Origin: Chryseobacterium sp. FH1
GTDB taxonomy: Bacteria > Bacteroidota > Bacteroidia > Flavobacteriales > Weeksellaceae
Reading direction: 5' to 3'
Assembly: GCF_000735135.1 (NCBI RefSeq)
Contig: NZ_JPLZ01000006.1
Coordinates: 1,054,001-1,118,000 of the forward strand
Length of the DNA: 64,000 nucleotides
Part shown: in pieces, positions 35,688 to 43,932 of the stretch
Layout of the letters: each line of letters begins with the position of its first letter
How positions within the stretch are numbered: position 1 is the first letter of the stretch
Position numbers and translations under genes: made by a program
Notes under the pieces: model-generated
Told to the model about the DNA's origin: nothing
Seen by the model: only the letters and a program-made list of their open reading frames with translations
Databases searched by the model: none

Positions 35688-37079
35688 ATGCCTCTTCATT
35701 TCTTGAAAAAATTGACTAGATTTTTAATACTGGGGGATTATATTTTTATTAATGTTTTCTTTTTTTTAGGTATTAATTTTTTTATGGATCAAGCTGAATA
35801 TTCAAAAATTCACGCGGACTATAAAACCCAGTTGATAATACTTAATTTTTCCTGGTACATCATTACCAGGTTCGTAAAACTGTACAATGACCCTTCCTAT
35901 AGAGACTCTGCAAAACATTTCAATGCACTAAGCAAAGCACTTCTGCTATTCATTGTTTTCTTTTTTTTCAATTTCAATCTGATATATTCTAAAACCATAG
36001 ATGTTTGGTTTTGTGTGAAATATCTTTTGTCTTTAACATTTATAATGGTTTTAACAAGGATAATAGTTTTTTTACTAAGAAAAAAGTATAGGATAAAAAT
36101 TAGTAGAAAGCTCAATTCTATTAACACAATTCTTATTGGTAAAAATAGCTTCTCAAAGAAAATACTTTCTAATGATGATATTAGAACTTCAATGGGGATC
36201 AGAGGTTTTTATTCATTAGAGGGTACCAATGAAAAAGGTAAGTATTTGGGCGACGTCAAATGCCTGTTTAATGATTTGGAAAATAGTAAAATAGATAATA
36301 TTGTTCTTTGTGATGATTCTATTGATGAGGAGATCTATAATGACATCGTTCAGATTGCTGAGCATAAAATGATTAGAATATACATCGTTCCGGATTTTAA
36401 ATATATCAATATGGGAAATCATGCGATGGATGTCATTCAAGGTGTGCCTTTTCTGAAAATGATGCCGGAACCTCTTACTGATTCAGAAAACCAATTTTTC
36501 AAAAGATTTTTTGACGTTGTATTTTCCTTGTTTGTAATTGTTTTTGTACTTTCTTGGCTGATTCCAATTGTTGCACTGATTATTAAGTTAGAAAGTAAAG
36601 GGTCGGTATTCTTTCTTCAGAAGAGATCCGGAATCAAGAATGAACCTTTCAACTGTATTAAGTTTAGAAGTATGTCTATCAACAGACATTCTGATCATCT
36701 AAGTGCGAAAAAAGGCGATAGTAGGATCACAAAATTTGGTAAGTTTATGAGGAAAACTAGCATTGATGAACTGCCTCAGTTTATTAATGTTCTAATTGGA
36801 AATATGTCCGTAGTAGGACCAAGACCACACATGCTCTCCCAGACCAATCAATACTCCAAGATTACAAAGAAGTACATGTTGAGACACATTGTAAAGCCAG
36901 GGATCACCGGATGGGCACAAGTGATGGGCTCGCGTGGTGAGATATTTTCTGATAAGGATATGGAAAAAAGAGTAGAAAAAGATATCTGGTACATCCAGAA
37001 TTGGTCATTCTTTTTGGATTTGAAAATAGTTTTCCTTACGTTTTATAATATTGTGAAAGGTGATGAGCAAGCTTACTAA
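35688..37079 (+). CDS. Polyprenyl glycosylphosphotransferase (WcaJ type)
   Basis: 463 residues, the large class of initiating sugar transferase. About four N-terminal helices (to near residue 135), a CoA-binding-like Rossmann domain (INTILIGKNSFSKKIL onward), a further helix near 285-305, then the catalytic domain: [49 protein letters not shown]. It loads the first sugar phosphate onto undecaprenyl phosphate. The same reaction is expected of the small PglC-like gene at 15304, so the locus has two initiating enzymes of different type. It is the last gene of the locus, closed by a strong terminator. Confidence 0.92.
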   Translation: MPLHFLKKLTRFLILGDYIFINVFFFLGINFFMDQAEYSKIHADYKTQLIILNFSWYIITRFVKLYNDPSYRDSAKHFNALSKALLLFIVFFFFNFNLIYSKTIDVWFCVKYLLSLTFIMVLTRIIVFLLRKKYRIKISRKLNSINTILIGKNSFSKKILSNDDIRTSMGIRGFYSLEGTNEKGKYLGDVKCLFNDLENSKIDNIVLCDDSIDEEIYNDIVQIAEHKMIRIYIVPDFKYINMGNHAMDVIQGVPFLKMMPEPLTDSENQFFKRFFDVVFSLFVIVFVLSWLIPIVALIIKLESKGSVFFLQKRSGIKNEPFNCIKFRSMSINRHSDHLSAKKGDSRITKFGKFMRKTSIDELPQFINVLIGNMSVVGPRPHMLSQTNQYSKITKKYMLRHIVKPGITGWAQVMGSRGEIFSDKDMEKRVEKDIWYIQNWSFFLDLKIVFLTFYNIVKGDEQAY

Positions 37080-37110
37080 AATATCCCTTATTTAAACAAG
37101 ATATAAATAT

Positions 37111-37140
37111 AAAGAACCAAATCACGGTTCTTTTTTTTAT
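37111..37140 (+). terminator. Terminator closing the polysaccharide locus
   Basis: Arms AAGAACC (37112-37118) and GGTTCTT (37126-37132) with a 7-base loop and eight or more Ts. It ends the roughly 22-kb plus-strand run. Confidence 0.85.
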
Positions 37141-37143
37141 TCC

Positions 37144-37151
37144 TAAATTTG
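37144..37151 (+). promoter_or_regulatory. Bacteroidetes -7 box for rimO
   Basis: TAAATTTG, perfect consensus, immediately after the locus terminator and 72 bases before the rimO ATG. Confidence 0.5.
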
Positions 37152-37180
37152 CAACCTCAAATTGAAGTCTTCCTAAAGCT

Positions 37181-37216
37181 TTCAATATCATTTATCATCT
37201 ATCAATCATCATTTAC
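37181..37216. repeat. Heptameric ATTTATC-like tract upstream of rimO
   Basis: TTCAATATCATTTATCATCT followed by similar ATC-rich units fills the rimO leader between its -7 box and ATG. Same family as the tract at 160. Confidence 0.55.
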
Positions 37217-37222
37217 ATAAAG

Positions 37223-38524
37223 ATGCGTACTAAATCAACAGGTAAGAAAAAAATAAATATCGTCACACTCGGATGTTCCAAAAACGTCTATGACTCAGAA
37301 GTTCTGATGGGTCAGCTGGAGGCCAATGGCAAAAGCGTGGTGCACGAGGAAAAAGGCGATATTGTAGTAATCAATACTTGTGGATTTATCGATAACGCAA
37401 AGGAGGAGAGTATCAACACGATTCTCGAATACGTAGATCTTAAGAATCAAGGTATTGTAGAAAAAGTTTTCGTGACAGGCTGCCTTTCCGAAAGATACAA
37501 ACCAGATTTGGTTCGCGAAATTCCCGATGTCGACCAGTATTTCGGAACCCGAGATTTACCGATTTTATTAAAACATCTCGGCGCAGATTACAAGCATGAA
37601 TTGGTGGGCGAGAGATTGACGACTACGCCAAAACATTACGCCTATCTCAAGATCTCCGAAGGCTGTGACAGGCCATGTTCGTTCTGCGCAATCCCGTTGA
37701 TGAGAGGAAATCACATTTCTACACCAATCGAAAAGTTGGTCATCGAAACTCAAAAATTAGCAAAAAAAGGCGTGAAAGAATTGATCTTGATTGCTCAGGA
37801 TTTGACCTTCTACGGACTTGATATCTACAAAAAAAGAGCATTAGGAGAACTTTTGCAAGAACTTATAAAAGTAGAAGGCATCGAGTGGATCAGGCTTCAC
37901 TATGCCTTCCCGACAGGTTTCCCAGAAGACGTTTTGGACATCATCAGAAACGAACCGAAAATTTGCAACTACATCGATATCCCGCTTCAGCACATCAATA
38001 CAGAACTATTAAAAGCTATGAAACGTGGAACCACTTTCGAAAAAACAAACACCTTGCTGGACAAGTTCCGTGAGAAAGTTCCGGATATGGCCATCAGAAC
38101 CACTTTGATCGTCGGTTTCCCAGGCGAGACAGAAGAAAAATTCGAAGAGTTGAAACAATGGGTTCGCGATCAAAAATTCGACCGATTGGGCTGTTTCACC
38201 TATTCCCACGAGGAAAACACAACAGCCTACGTTTTGGAAGACAATATTCCAGACGAGGTGAAGCAGAGAAGAGTAGAAGAAATTATGGAAGTTCAGCAAC
38301 AGATTTCTTGGGAAAAAAACCAAGAAAAAATTGGAAAAACCTTCAAATGCATCTTCGATAGGAAAGAAGGCGATTACTTCGTCGGCAGAACCGAGTACGA
38401 TTCTCCGGACGTTGATAACACAGTTTTGGTGCCTGCAAAGGACGTTTACATCTCGATTGGAGAATTTGCAAACGTGAAAATCACATCAGCCGAAGACTAC
38501 GATCTGATTGGGGAATTGGTTTAA
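37223..38524 (+). CDS. rimO: Ribosomal protein S12 methylthiotransferase
   Basis: 433 residues, full length. RimO adds a methylthio group to an Asp of ribosomal protein S12 using two 4Fe-4S clusters. The N-terminal domain shows VTLGCSKNVYDSEVLMGQL (Cys of the first cluster, with further Cys in NTCGFI and VTGCLSERY). The radical-SAM triad is CDRPCSFC in SEGCDRPCSFCAIPLMRG. LHYAFPTGFPEDVL and DIPLQHIN are RimO/MiaB signatures, and the C-terminus is a TRAM domain. The extra N-terminal basic residues (MRTKSTGKKK) are typical of flavobacterial copies. Single gene with promoter and terminator. Confidence 0.95.
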   Translation: MRTKSTGKKKINIVTLGCSKNVYDSEVLMGQLEANGKSVVHEEKGDIVVINTCGFIDNAKEESINTILEYVDLKNQGIVEKVFVTGCLSERYKPDLVREIPDVDQYFGTRDLPILLKHLGADYKHELVGERLTTTPKHYAYLKISEGCDRPCSFCAIPLMRGNHISTPIEKLVIETQKLAKKGVKELILIAQDLTFYGLDIYKKRALGELLQELIKVEGIEWIRLHYAFPTGFPEDVLDIIRNEPKICNYIDIPLQHINTELLKAMKRGTTFEKTNTLLDKFREKVPDMAIRTTLIVGFPGETEEKFEELKQWVRDQKFDRLGCFTYSHEENTTAYVLEDNIPDEVKQRRVEEIMEVQQQISWEKNQEKIGKTFKCIFDRKEGDYFVGRTEYDSPDVDNTVLVPAKDVYISIGEFANVKITSAEDYDLIGELV

Positions 38525-38548
38525 ATCACCTCCTACAACCAAAAATAC

Positions 38549-38580
38549 AAGAGTTTGGATCAGTTCCAGACTCTTTTTTT
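38549..38580 (+). terminator. Terminator of rimO
   Basis: AGAGTTTGGA pairs with TTCCAGACTCT (one bulge) and is followed by seven or more Ts. Confidence 0.75.
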
Positions 38581-38620
38581 ACGTTTCAAATCCAAATTTT
38601 CATTAATTTTAAATCCAATT

Positions 38621-38743
38621 TTTAGGAGCTTGATCCCGCTGTCCACTATATCTTTTTTGTCATTGCGACCCACGTTTGCTTATCCATCTGAAACATTCTA
38701 CCGCAATGCCAAAAAAGGATGCCGTTCCCATCGGGGCTATGGG
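38621..38743 (+). repeat. Long hairpin repeat element, copy A
   Basis: 123 bp starting TTTAGGAGCTTGATCCCGCT and ending CCCATCGGGGCTATGGG. Inside, CTTTTTTGTCATTGCG (38652-38667) can pair with CGCAATGCCAAAAAAG (38703-38718), with one interruption. The outer 30 bases on each side are nearly identical to copy B at 55748, while the inner stem differs in sequence but still pairs. It lies in the 347-base gap 38525-38871 after rimO; no gene is credible there. Confidence 0.75.
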
Positions 38744-38810
38744 TTTTCCAAACAATTTGAAACTTTGCCAATCAATTGAGGTTTTAGTAACAATAATAAT
38801 TAATTTCGCT

Positions 38811-38866
38811 AATTATCAATTATCAATTATCAATTATCAATTATCAATTATCAATTATCAACCATC
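38811..38866. repeat. Tandem AATTATC heptamer array
   Basis: Seven perfect copies of AATTATC (38811-38859) and one AACCATC directly before the ATG of the DUF1697 gene. Array length could vary by slippage and would alter the spacing of the leader. Confidence 0.9.
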
Positions 38867-38871
38867 AACCA

Positions 38872-39399
38872 ATGAAAAATTTCTGTGCATTTCTCCGTGG
38901 CGTCAATGTCAAAGGAACCAATATGAAAATGGCTGAGGTCTGCAAAGTCTTTTCAGATGCAGGAATGCAAAATGTTTCCTCAGTTTTGGCGAGTGGGAAT
39001 ATTTTGTTTCAGTCAGACACAAGTGTGATTAATTTGAAGGGAGTTTTAGAAAAAGCGATGTCAGAGCATTTTAATTATGATGCTTTTCTTTTCCTCAAAA
39101 ACGAAAACGAAATCAATGATATTCTCGCAAAAAATCCATTTCCGGCGATAGAAGATTTCCACAACTACATCTTTCTCGGAAGCGAAAAAGTAGAAGAAAC
39201 TTTGCTAGAAGAATTCGAAAAAGCCACAAAAGAAGAAGGCGAAAAAGGAAAAATCATCAACAATATTTTCTATTGGCAAGTTCCAAAAGGACAAACCCTC
39301 AACTCTACTTTCGGAAAAGTCCTCGGCAAAAAAAGCCTGAAAGATAAAATGACAAGCCGGAATATTAATACTTTTGAGAAAATCATTAAGAAATTCTGA
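38872..39399 (+). CDS. DUF1697 domain-containing protein
   Basis: 175 residues. The N-terminus FCAFLRGVNVKGTNMKMAEV and VSSVLASGNILFQSD are the characteristic motifs of DUF1697, a small ferredoxin-like cytosolic family of unknown function. Length is usual. The start is the ATG at 38872, immediately after the heptamer array. A hairpin terminator follows 29 bases after the stop. No partner is suggested by context, since neighbours rimO and kdsA have their own signals. Confidence 0.88.
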   Translation: MKNFCAFLRGVNVKGTNMKMAEVCKVFSDAGMQNVSSVLASGNILFQSDTSVINLKGVLEKAMSEHFNYDAFLFLKNENEINDILAKNPFPAIEDFHNYIFLGSEKVEETLLEEFEKATKEEGEKGKIINNIFYWQVPKGQTLNSTFGKVLGKKSLKDKMTSRNINTFEKIIKKF

Positions 39400-39427
39400 A
39401 AATATCATTTGCCAATTCAAAAATATC

Positions 39428-39464
39428 AACCCCTTCAGAGTTCAAAACTCTGAAGGGGTTTTTC
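39428..39464 (+). terminator. Terminator hairpin, near-identical to the one at 923
   Basis: Perfect 15-bp arms AACCCCTTCAGAGTT (39428-39442) and AACTCTGAAGGGGTT (39446-39460) with loop CAA and a short T run. The stem differs from the hairpin at 923-955 at a single base. Confidence 0.85.
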
Positions 39465-39494
39465 ATAAGTGGAGTAAGTTTTCTCTTTAATCCG

Positions 39495-39502
39495 TATATT
39501 TG
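39495..39502 (+). promoter_or_regulatory. Bacteroidetes -7 box for kdsA
   Basis: TATATTTG, perfect consensus, 68 bases before the kdsA ATG. No convincing -33 box was found. Confidence 0.45.
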
Positions 39503-39569
39503 TACTAGATTTTGGAGACAAAACGAAAAGTCTAAAATCTAATTTCTCACATCTAATATCTATAACTAA

Positions 39570-40379
39570 ATGATACAATATCTGGACAAAATCCATCACA
39601 AAGATTCCAAAAACTTTTTCTTGATTGCTGGCCCTTGCGCTATCGAGGACGAAACAATGGCTTTGCAAATCGCCGAAAAGATTGTGAAACTTTCTGATAA
39701 ATACAATATTCCATACATCTTCAAAGGAAGTTTCCGAAAGGCCAACAGAAGTCGCGTAGATTCTTTCACAGGAATTGGTGACGAAAAAGCTTTGAAGATT
39801 CTAAGAAAAGTAGGAGAGACTTTCAACGTTCCTACCACTACAGATATCCACGAAAACGAACACGCCGCAATGGCAGCAGAATATGTAGATGTTTTGCAAA
39901 TTCCAGCTTTTTTAGTGAGACAAACCGATTTGCTGATTGCCGCCGCACAAACAGGAAAAGCTGTCAGTTTGAAAAAAGGACAATTTCTTTCACCGGAAGC
40001 TATGCAGTTTGCAGTGCAAAAAGTGAGAGATTCTGGGAATGACAAAACAGCGATCATCGAAAGAGGAAACACATTTGGCTACGGCGATTTGGTGGTAGAT
40101 TTCCGTGGGATTCCGACAATGAGAGCATATTCGCCCGTGATTTTGGACGTGACGCACTCACTTCAACAACCCAATCAAAGTTCTGGCGTGACGGGCGGAA
40201 GACCAGAATTGATAGAAACAATCGCCAAAGCAGGAATTGCAGTTGGTGCAGACGGATTGTTCATCGAAACGCATCCTGACCCATCGGTTGCAAAATCGGA
40301 CGGCGCCAATATGCTAAAACTCGATTTGCTGGATGATCTGCTCGGAAAACTGACAAGAGTTCGAGAAGCGATACTTTAA
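39570..40379 (+). CDS. kdsA: 3-deoxy-8-phosphooctulonate (Kdo-8-P) synthase
   Basis: 269 residues. Condenses arabinose-5-phosphate with phosphoenolpyruvate to Kdo-8-phosphate for the lipopolysaccharide core. Motifs: IAGPCAIED with Cys23, FKGSFRKANRSRVDSF (PEP/sugar site), TTTDIHE, VLQIPAFLVRQTDLL, VSLKKGQF, FGYGDLVVDFR, DVTHSLQ and FIETHPDP. The Cys, the His of DVTH, the Glu of FIETH and a later Asp are the ligands of the metal-dependent class of this enzyme, so it should need a divalent metal, unlike the E. coli enzyme, which lacks this Cys. Own promoter and terminator. Confidence 0.94.
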   Translation: MIQYLDKIHHKDSKNFFLIAGPCAIEDETMALQIAEKIVKLSDKYNIPYIFKGSFRKANRSRVDSFTGIGDEKALKILRKVGETFNVPTTTDIHENEHAAMAAEYVDVLQIPAFLVRQTDLLIAAAQTGKAVSLKKGQFLSPEAMQFAVQKVRDSGNDKTAIIERGNTFGYGDLVVDFRGIPTMRAYSPVILDVTHSLQQPNQSSGVTGGRPELIETIAKAGIAVGADGLFIETHPDPSVAKSDGANMLKLDLLDDLLGKLTRVREAIL

Positions 40380-40401
40380 AAATTTAAAATAATAAAATTT
40401 T

Positions 40402-40428
40402 AAAATCCGGGCAATTCCGGATTTTTTT
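40402..40428 (+). terminator. Terminator of kdsA
   Basis: Arms AATCCGG (40404-40410) and CCGGATT (40417-40423), loop GCAATT, followed by Ts. Confidence 0.8.
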
Positions 40429-40531
40429 GTTCAAATATGAAATCAATTGAGATTGGAAACTTAATATTTCTTAAAACTTCAACAATTATTCTGAAACAAA
40501 TCAATTTTCTGTATAAGAATTATAATTATTC

Positions 40532-40561
40532 TTTCGTTCTTTAGATTAATTGTTATTTTTG
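40532..40561 (+). promoter_or_regulatory. Promoter of the TonB-dependent receptor
   Basis: TTTC near 40532-40535 and a perfect -7 box TATTTTTG at 40554-40561. The ATG-proximal leader is about 35 bases and A-rich. Confidence 0.5.
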
Positions 40562-40600
40562 CTGATACAAGCCATTTTTTAAAATCAAAAAACCAAAGCT

Positions 40601-43036
40601 TTGAAAAACTATATTCTCTTAATTCTTTTCTTCTTGCCATTTTTGGCGTTTTCTCAAATTAATTTAAAGGTCTTGGACGAAGATGGAAAGGCCGTTTCTG
40701 AAGCAGAAGTCACTTACAACAACCAAACTTATCAAACCGATAAAAACGGAAACGTACGAGTTCCACTTTCAGATTCGGAGCAGACTTTGAGCGTGCAGAA
40801 AGAAAACTTTAAAGGTTTTTCAAAGGTCATCAAGCCAACACCGAAATCGCAGAGTGTGAACGTTCTTTTTCTGCCATCAATCAAAGAAAATGAAATTCAG
40901 GAAGTTGTTTTTCAAAAACAGAAAAAATTCAAAACCAACGATATTACTTCAATCGAAATTTCCGCGAAAGAAGCGAGAGAAGTTGCATCATTAGCTGGTG
41001 GTGTAGAAGGACTTTTAAAAAGTTTACCTTATGTAAATTCCAATGCTGAATTGAGTTCTCAATATATGGTAAGAGGAGGAAGTTATGACGAAAATTTGAT
41101 TTACATCAATGACATCGAACTTTATCGTCCGTTTTTGATTCGTAATTCTTTGCAGGAAGGGATGAGTATCATCAATCCAGATATGGTTTCGACCATTAAC
41201 TTTTCGCCTGGTGGATTTGAACCGAGATACGGTGATAAAATGTCATCTGCACTTAATATTTATTATAGAAAACCAGAAAAATTCGAAGTTTCCGGAGAAG
41301 CGAGTTTGATTGGCGGACGTTTGACAACAGGCTTTGCATCGAAGGATAAAAAATTCACAGGAATAGTTTCCGGACGTTACAGAAACACGAATCTCGTTTT
41401 GAATACTTTGAATGAAGATACAGATTTCAACCCGAGATATATGGATCTGCAGTCTTATCTTAATTATCAATTTAATGAAAAATGGTCTTTGTCATTTTTA
41501 GGATATTATGCAAAGAACGATTATCAGATGTATCCAAAGCAGAAAGAAGTAGATTTCGGAAGTGTTTTGCAACCTTTGAGATTGACAGTTTTTTATAATG
41601 GACAGGAAGATGACCAGTACAAAAATATGATGGGAACGGTGAGTGTGAACTTCAAGCCAAGCAAAAAATGGCAGTTTTCACTCGATAATTTCGCTTATCA
41701 AAACAGAGAGAGAGAATACTATTCCATCGCATCGGGCTACATCTTGGAAGCTTTCGACGAGGAGGGAAATCCCGTTGCTGGTTACGATGCTGGCGGACAA
41801 ATTGACCACGCGAGAAATGACTTATTAGTGCGTGTGGCTGGTTCACAATTCAGAACCAAATTTTCTCCGGATGTGAACACAGATTTTGAATTTGGTGTGA
41901 AATACGAAAGAGAAAGCATCAAAGATTTCACCAATGAGTGGCAGTTTGTAGATTCCATCGGTTACAGCAATCCAAGAGATTTTGTGATTCCGGGAAATCT
42001 TGATACATCTAATCTTAATCTAATGTATCACATCGCAGGGCAAAACGACATCAACACAACAAGAGTTTCTGCTTACGCACAGTTTTCTAAAAAATTCTAT
42101 TGGGGAAGCAACCGTATCTTCGTGAATGGAGGTGCAAGAATCCAGAATTGGAACTTCAACAAGGAAACATTATTCAGCCCGAGAGCGCAGTTTGCCATCA
42201 AGCCGAACTGGGATATGGATATGTTGTTCAGATTGGCTGGAGGGGTTTATTATCAGGCGCCATTTTACAAAGAAATCAAAGATTTGACGGGCGCTTTCAA
42301 TCCGGATATTACGGCTCAGAAGTCTTACCAGATTATCCTAGCCAACGATTATGAATTCCAATTCAAAGAAAGAAAATTCAAATTGACGACTGAGGCTTAT
42401 TATAAAAAAATGGAAAATTTGATTCCTTATTATATGGATAATGTGAGAGTTAGATATTCCGGAAAAAATAATTCCGAAGGGTATGCTTACGGTTTGGATG
42501 CGAGATTGTTTGGAGAGTTCGTTCCAGGAATCGATTCTTACATTTCTGCGAGTTACGCGAGAGTTTATGAGAATATCGAAGGAATGGGTTACATCCCGAG
42601 ACCTACGGACCAGCGTTTTAGATTTGCAATGTTCTATCAGGATTATATGCCGAAGTTCCCAAGTATGCGCGTGAACTTGACGTTGACTTACGCAAGTGGA
42701 TTGCCTTCCGGAACACCGGTTTTATTTGATGGCAACGGCGTTCCAGATTATTTGGCCGCTTACCGTTATCAAAAAACTTTGCCAGCTTACAAAAGAGTTG
42801 ATATTGGTTTGACAAAGGTTTTCATCGACCAAAAAGACAACAAAGCGAGCGGAAACTTCTGGGGCAAATTCAAGGAATTGACTTTGGGTGTTCAGATTTT
42901 CAACGCGTTCAACATCAACAATACGATTGCAAACCAATGGATAAGCGATGTGAATGCATCTCCGCAAATGTATTATCCAGTGCCTGTTAGATTGACGGGA
43001 AGATTCTTCAACGTGAAGTTGGAGTTCAAATTGTAA
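40601..43036 (+). CDS. TonB-dependent receptor with N-terminal carboxypeptidase-like domain
   Basis: 811 residues, outer-membrane beta-barrel. The signal peptide ends near residue 18 (LAFSQ; the start codon is a TTG, giving MKNYILLILFF). Residues about 20-90 form a carboxypeptidase-regulatory-like beta domain; the plug (about 105-230) includes AREVASLAGGVEGLLKSLPY, MVRGGSYDENLIYINDIEL and FSPGGFEPRYGDKMSSALN. The barrel ends in FFNVKLEFKL with a C-terminal aromatic-type strand. It takes up an unknown ligand powered by TonB. No SusD partner follows, so it is not a classical Sus system. A small membrane protein gene lies 17 bases downstream. Confidence 0.9.
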   Translation: MKNYILLILFFLPFLAFSQINLKVLDEDGKAVSEAEVTYNNQTYQTDKNGNVRVPLSDSEQTLSVQKENFKGFSKVIKPTPKSQSVNVLFLPSIKENEIQEVVFQKQKKFKTNDITSIEISAKEAREVASLAGGVEGLLKSLPYVNSNAELSSQYMVRGGSYDENLIYINDIELYRPFLIRNSLQEGMSIINPDMVSTINFSPGGFEPRYGDKMSSALNIYYRKPEKFEVSGEASLIGGRLTTGFASKDKKFTGIVSGRYRNTNLVLNTLNEDTDFNPRYMDLQSYLNYQFNEKWSLSFLGYYAKNDYQMYPKQKEVDFGSVLQPLRLTVFYNGQEDDQYKNMMGTVSVNFKPSKKWQFSLDNFAYQNREREYYSIASGYILEAFDEEGNPVAGYDAGGQIDHARNDLLVRVAGSQFRTKFSPDVNTDFEFGVKYERESIKDFTNEWQFVDSIGYSNPRDFVIPGNLDTSNLNLMYHIAGQNDINTTRVSAYAQFSKKFYWGSNRIFVNGGARIQNWNFNKETLFSPRAQFAIKPNWDMDMLFRLAGGVYYQAPFYKEIKDLTGAFNPDITAQKSYQIILANDYEFQFKERKFKLTTEAYYKKMENLIPYYMDNVRVRYSGKNNSEGYAYGLDARLFGEFVPGIDSYISASYARVYENIEGMGYIPRPTDQRFRFAMFYQDYMPKFPSMRVNLTLTYASGLPSGTPVLFDGNGVPDYLAAYRYQKTLPAYKRVDIGLTKVFIDQKDNKASGNFWGKFKELTLGVQIFNAFNINNTIANQWISDVNASPQMYYPVPVRLTGRFFNVKLEFKL

Positions 43037-43053
43037 TTTTAAATTTTGGAAAA

Positions 43054-43305
43054 ATGGAAAAACCAGAAGGTCTTGCTCATCTGAGTGATGAAGTGCTTAC
43101 AAAAAGTTACAATACGGCGAAAGGCATTTTGATTGGATTCATCGTCGTTTTCGTCTTGCTGTTTGCCACTGCGATTTTCATTACCATCAAAAAAGGTTTT
43201 GGGGTTTTTACAATTTTGCCAATCGTTTTTATGTCGGTCTTGATGAGTAATATCACCAATTTTAATAAGTTAAAAGAAGAGATGAAAAACAGGAATTTGA
43301 TTTAG
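43054..43305 (+). CDS. Small two-helix membrane protein
   Basis: 83 residues, family not recognised. Two hydrophobic helices (about 25-46, GILIGFIVVFVLLFATAIFI, and 51-67, FTILPIVFMSVLM) are followed by a charged tail (NKLKEEMKNRN). It begins 17 bases after the TonB-dependent receptor stop, so it is probably in the same transcript, which ends at the hairpin at 43328. Function unknown; proteins of this shape sometimes sit in the inner membrane as small accessory subunits, but nothing here shows that. Confidence 0.75.
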   Translation: MEKPEGLAHLSDEVLTKSYNTAKGILIGFIVVFVLLFATAIFITIKKGFGVFTILPIVFMSVLMSNITNFNKLKEEMKNRNLI

Positions 43306-43327
43306 CCATTACTTTAATATGAATACC

Positions 43328-43356
43328 AAAAGCTTCCAAACCGGAAGCTTTTTTTT
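43328..43356 (+). terminator. Terminator after receptor and small membrane protein genes
   Basis: Arms AGCTTCC (43331-43337) and GGAAGCT (43343-43349) with a T run on the plus strand; the minus-strand gene ends 10 bases beyond. Confidence 0.82.
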
Positions 43357-43365
43357 GTCTAATGA

Positions 43366-43926
43366 TCACATTCTCCAAAGACTCCATTTCGATTTGATCG
43401 CCGATGGATTCAAAGTTTTAATTTTATCATAAAAGTCACGAAAACTCTTGTTCCAAATCGTGTAATTGTGCGCAAATTTGAAAACCAATTCTTTGTTTTC
43501 GACATTGATCTTGACCTGCCAAATAGTTCTATTATTAATATTGATTGCGGTTCTGCTCAGTTCAGTGATGTCTTTCAAATTGAACTTTGCCGTTCTATTT
43601 TCTGGATTGATGGCGTAGAAATTATCATTGTCGAAGTAAAATTCATCATCACTCAATAATTTTTTTTCCAATCCGAATAGAAATGGTTTGGTTGAGATTT
43701 TAATTAAATCCTTTGGAATCGAATTGCTATAACTAATATTCTGATTGCTCGGTTTGAAACCTACAAAGTATTTTTTGTAAACTTCCCGACCAATCAAAAA
43801 AGCAAAAACAAAACTTGACAATACAACGGCAATCAAATAATTGTCATTAATCGAACTCATCGCCAGTGTGATTCCAACGAGGAATATCGCGTACAAAAGG
43901 ACTATTAGAATGATTCTTTTTATCAT
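43366..43926 (-). CDS. Membrane protein with C-terminal PH-like domain, hypothetical
   Basis: 186 residues. Two N-terminal hydrophobic helices (about 4-22 and 29-46) are followed by a soluble beta-rich region with the pattern of bacterial PH-like domains (FYFDNDNFYAI, AKFNLKDITELSRT, WQVKIN). Family not named with certainty. It starts 6 bases after the stop of the YARHG protein gene, so the two form one operon read on the minus strand. Function unknown. Confidence 0.72.
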   Translation of the reverse strand: MIKRIILIVLLYAIFLVGITLAMSSINDNYLIAVVLSSFVFAFLIGREVYKKYFVGFKPSNQNISYSNSIPKDLIKISTKPFLFGLEKKLLSDDEFYFDNDNFYAINPENRTAKFNLKDITELSRTAININNRTIWQVKINVENKELVFKFAHNYTIWNKSFRDFYDKIKTLNPSAIKSKWSLWRM

Positions 43927-43932
43927 AGTTTA

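Noticed and set aside
14948-37079. Exosortase gene expected beside a CTERM-like protein
   Set aside because: All membrane proteins of the locus are explained as flippase, polymerase, kinases or sugar transferases; none shows the exosortase Cys-Arg-His layout.
38555-38779. Open frames across the gap after rimO
   Set aside because: They coincide with hairpin element copy A and the heptamer array and have no protein-like pattern.
38811-38866. Possible CRISPR array
   Set aside because: Units are only 7 bases and contiguous with no spacers; no cas genes are present.
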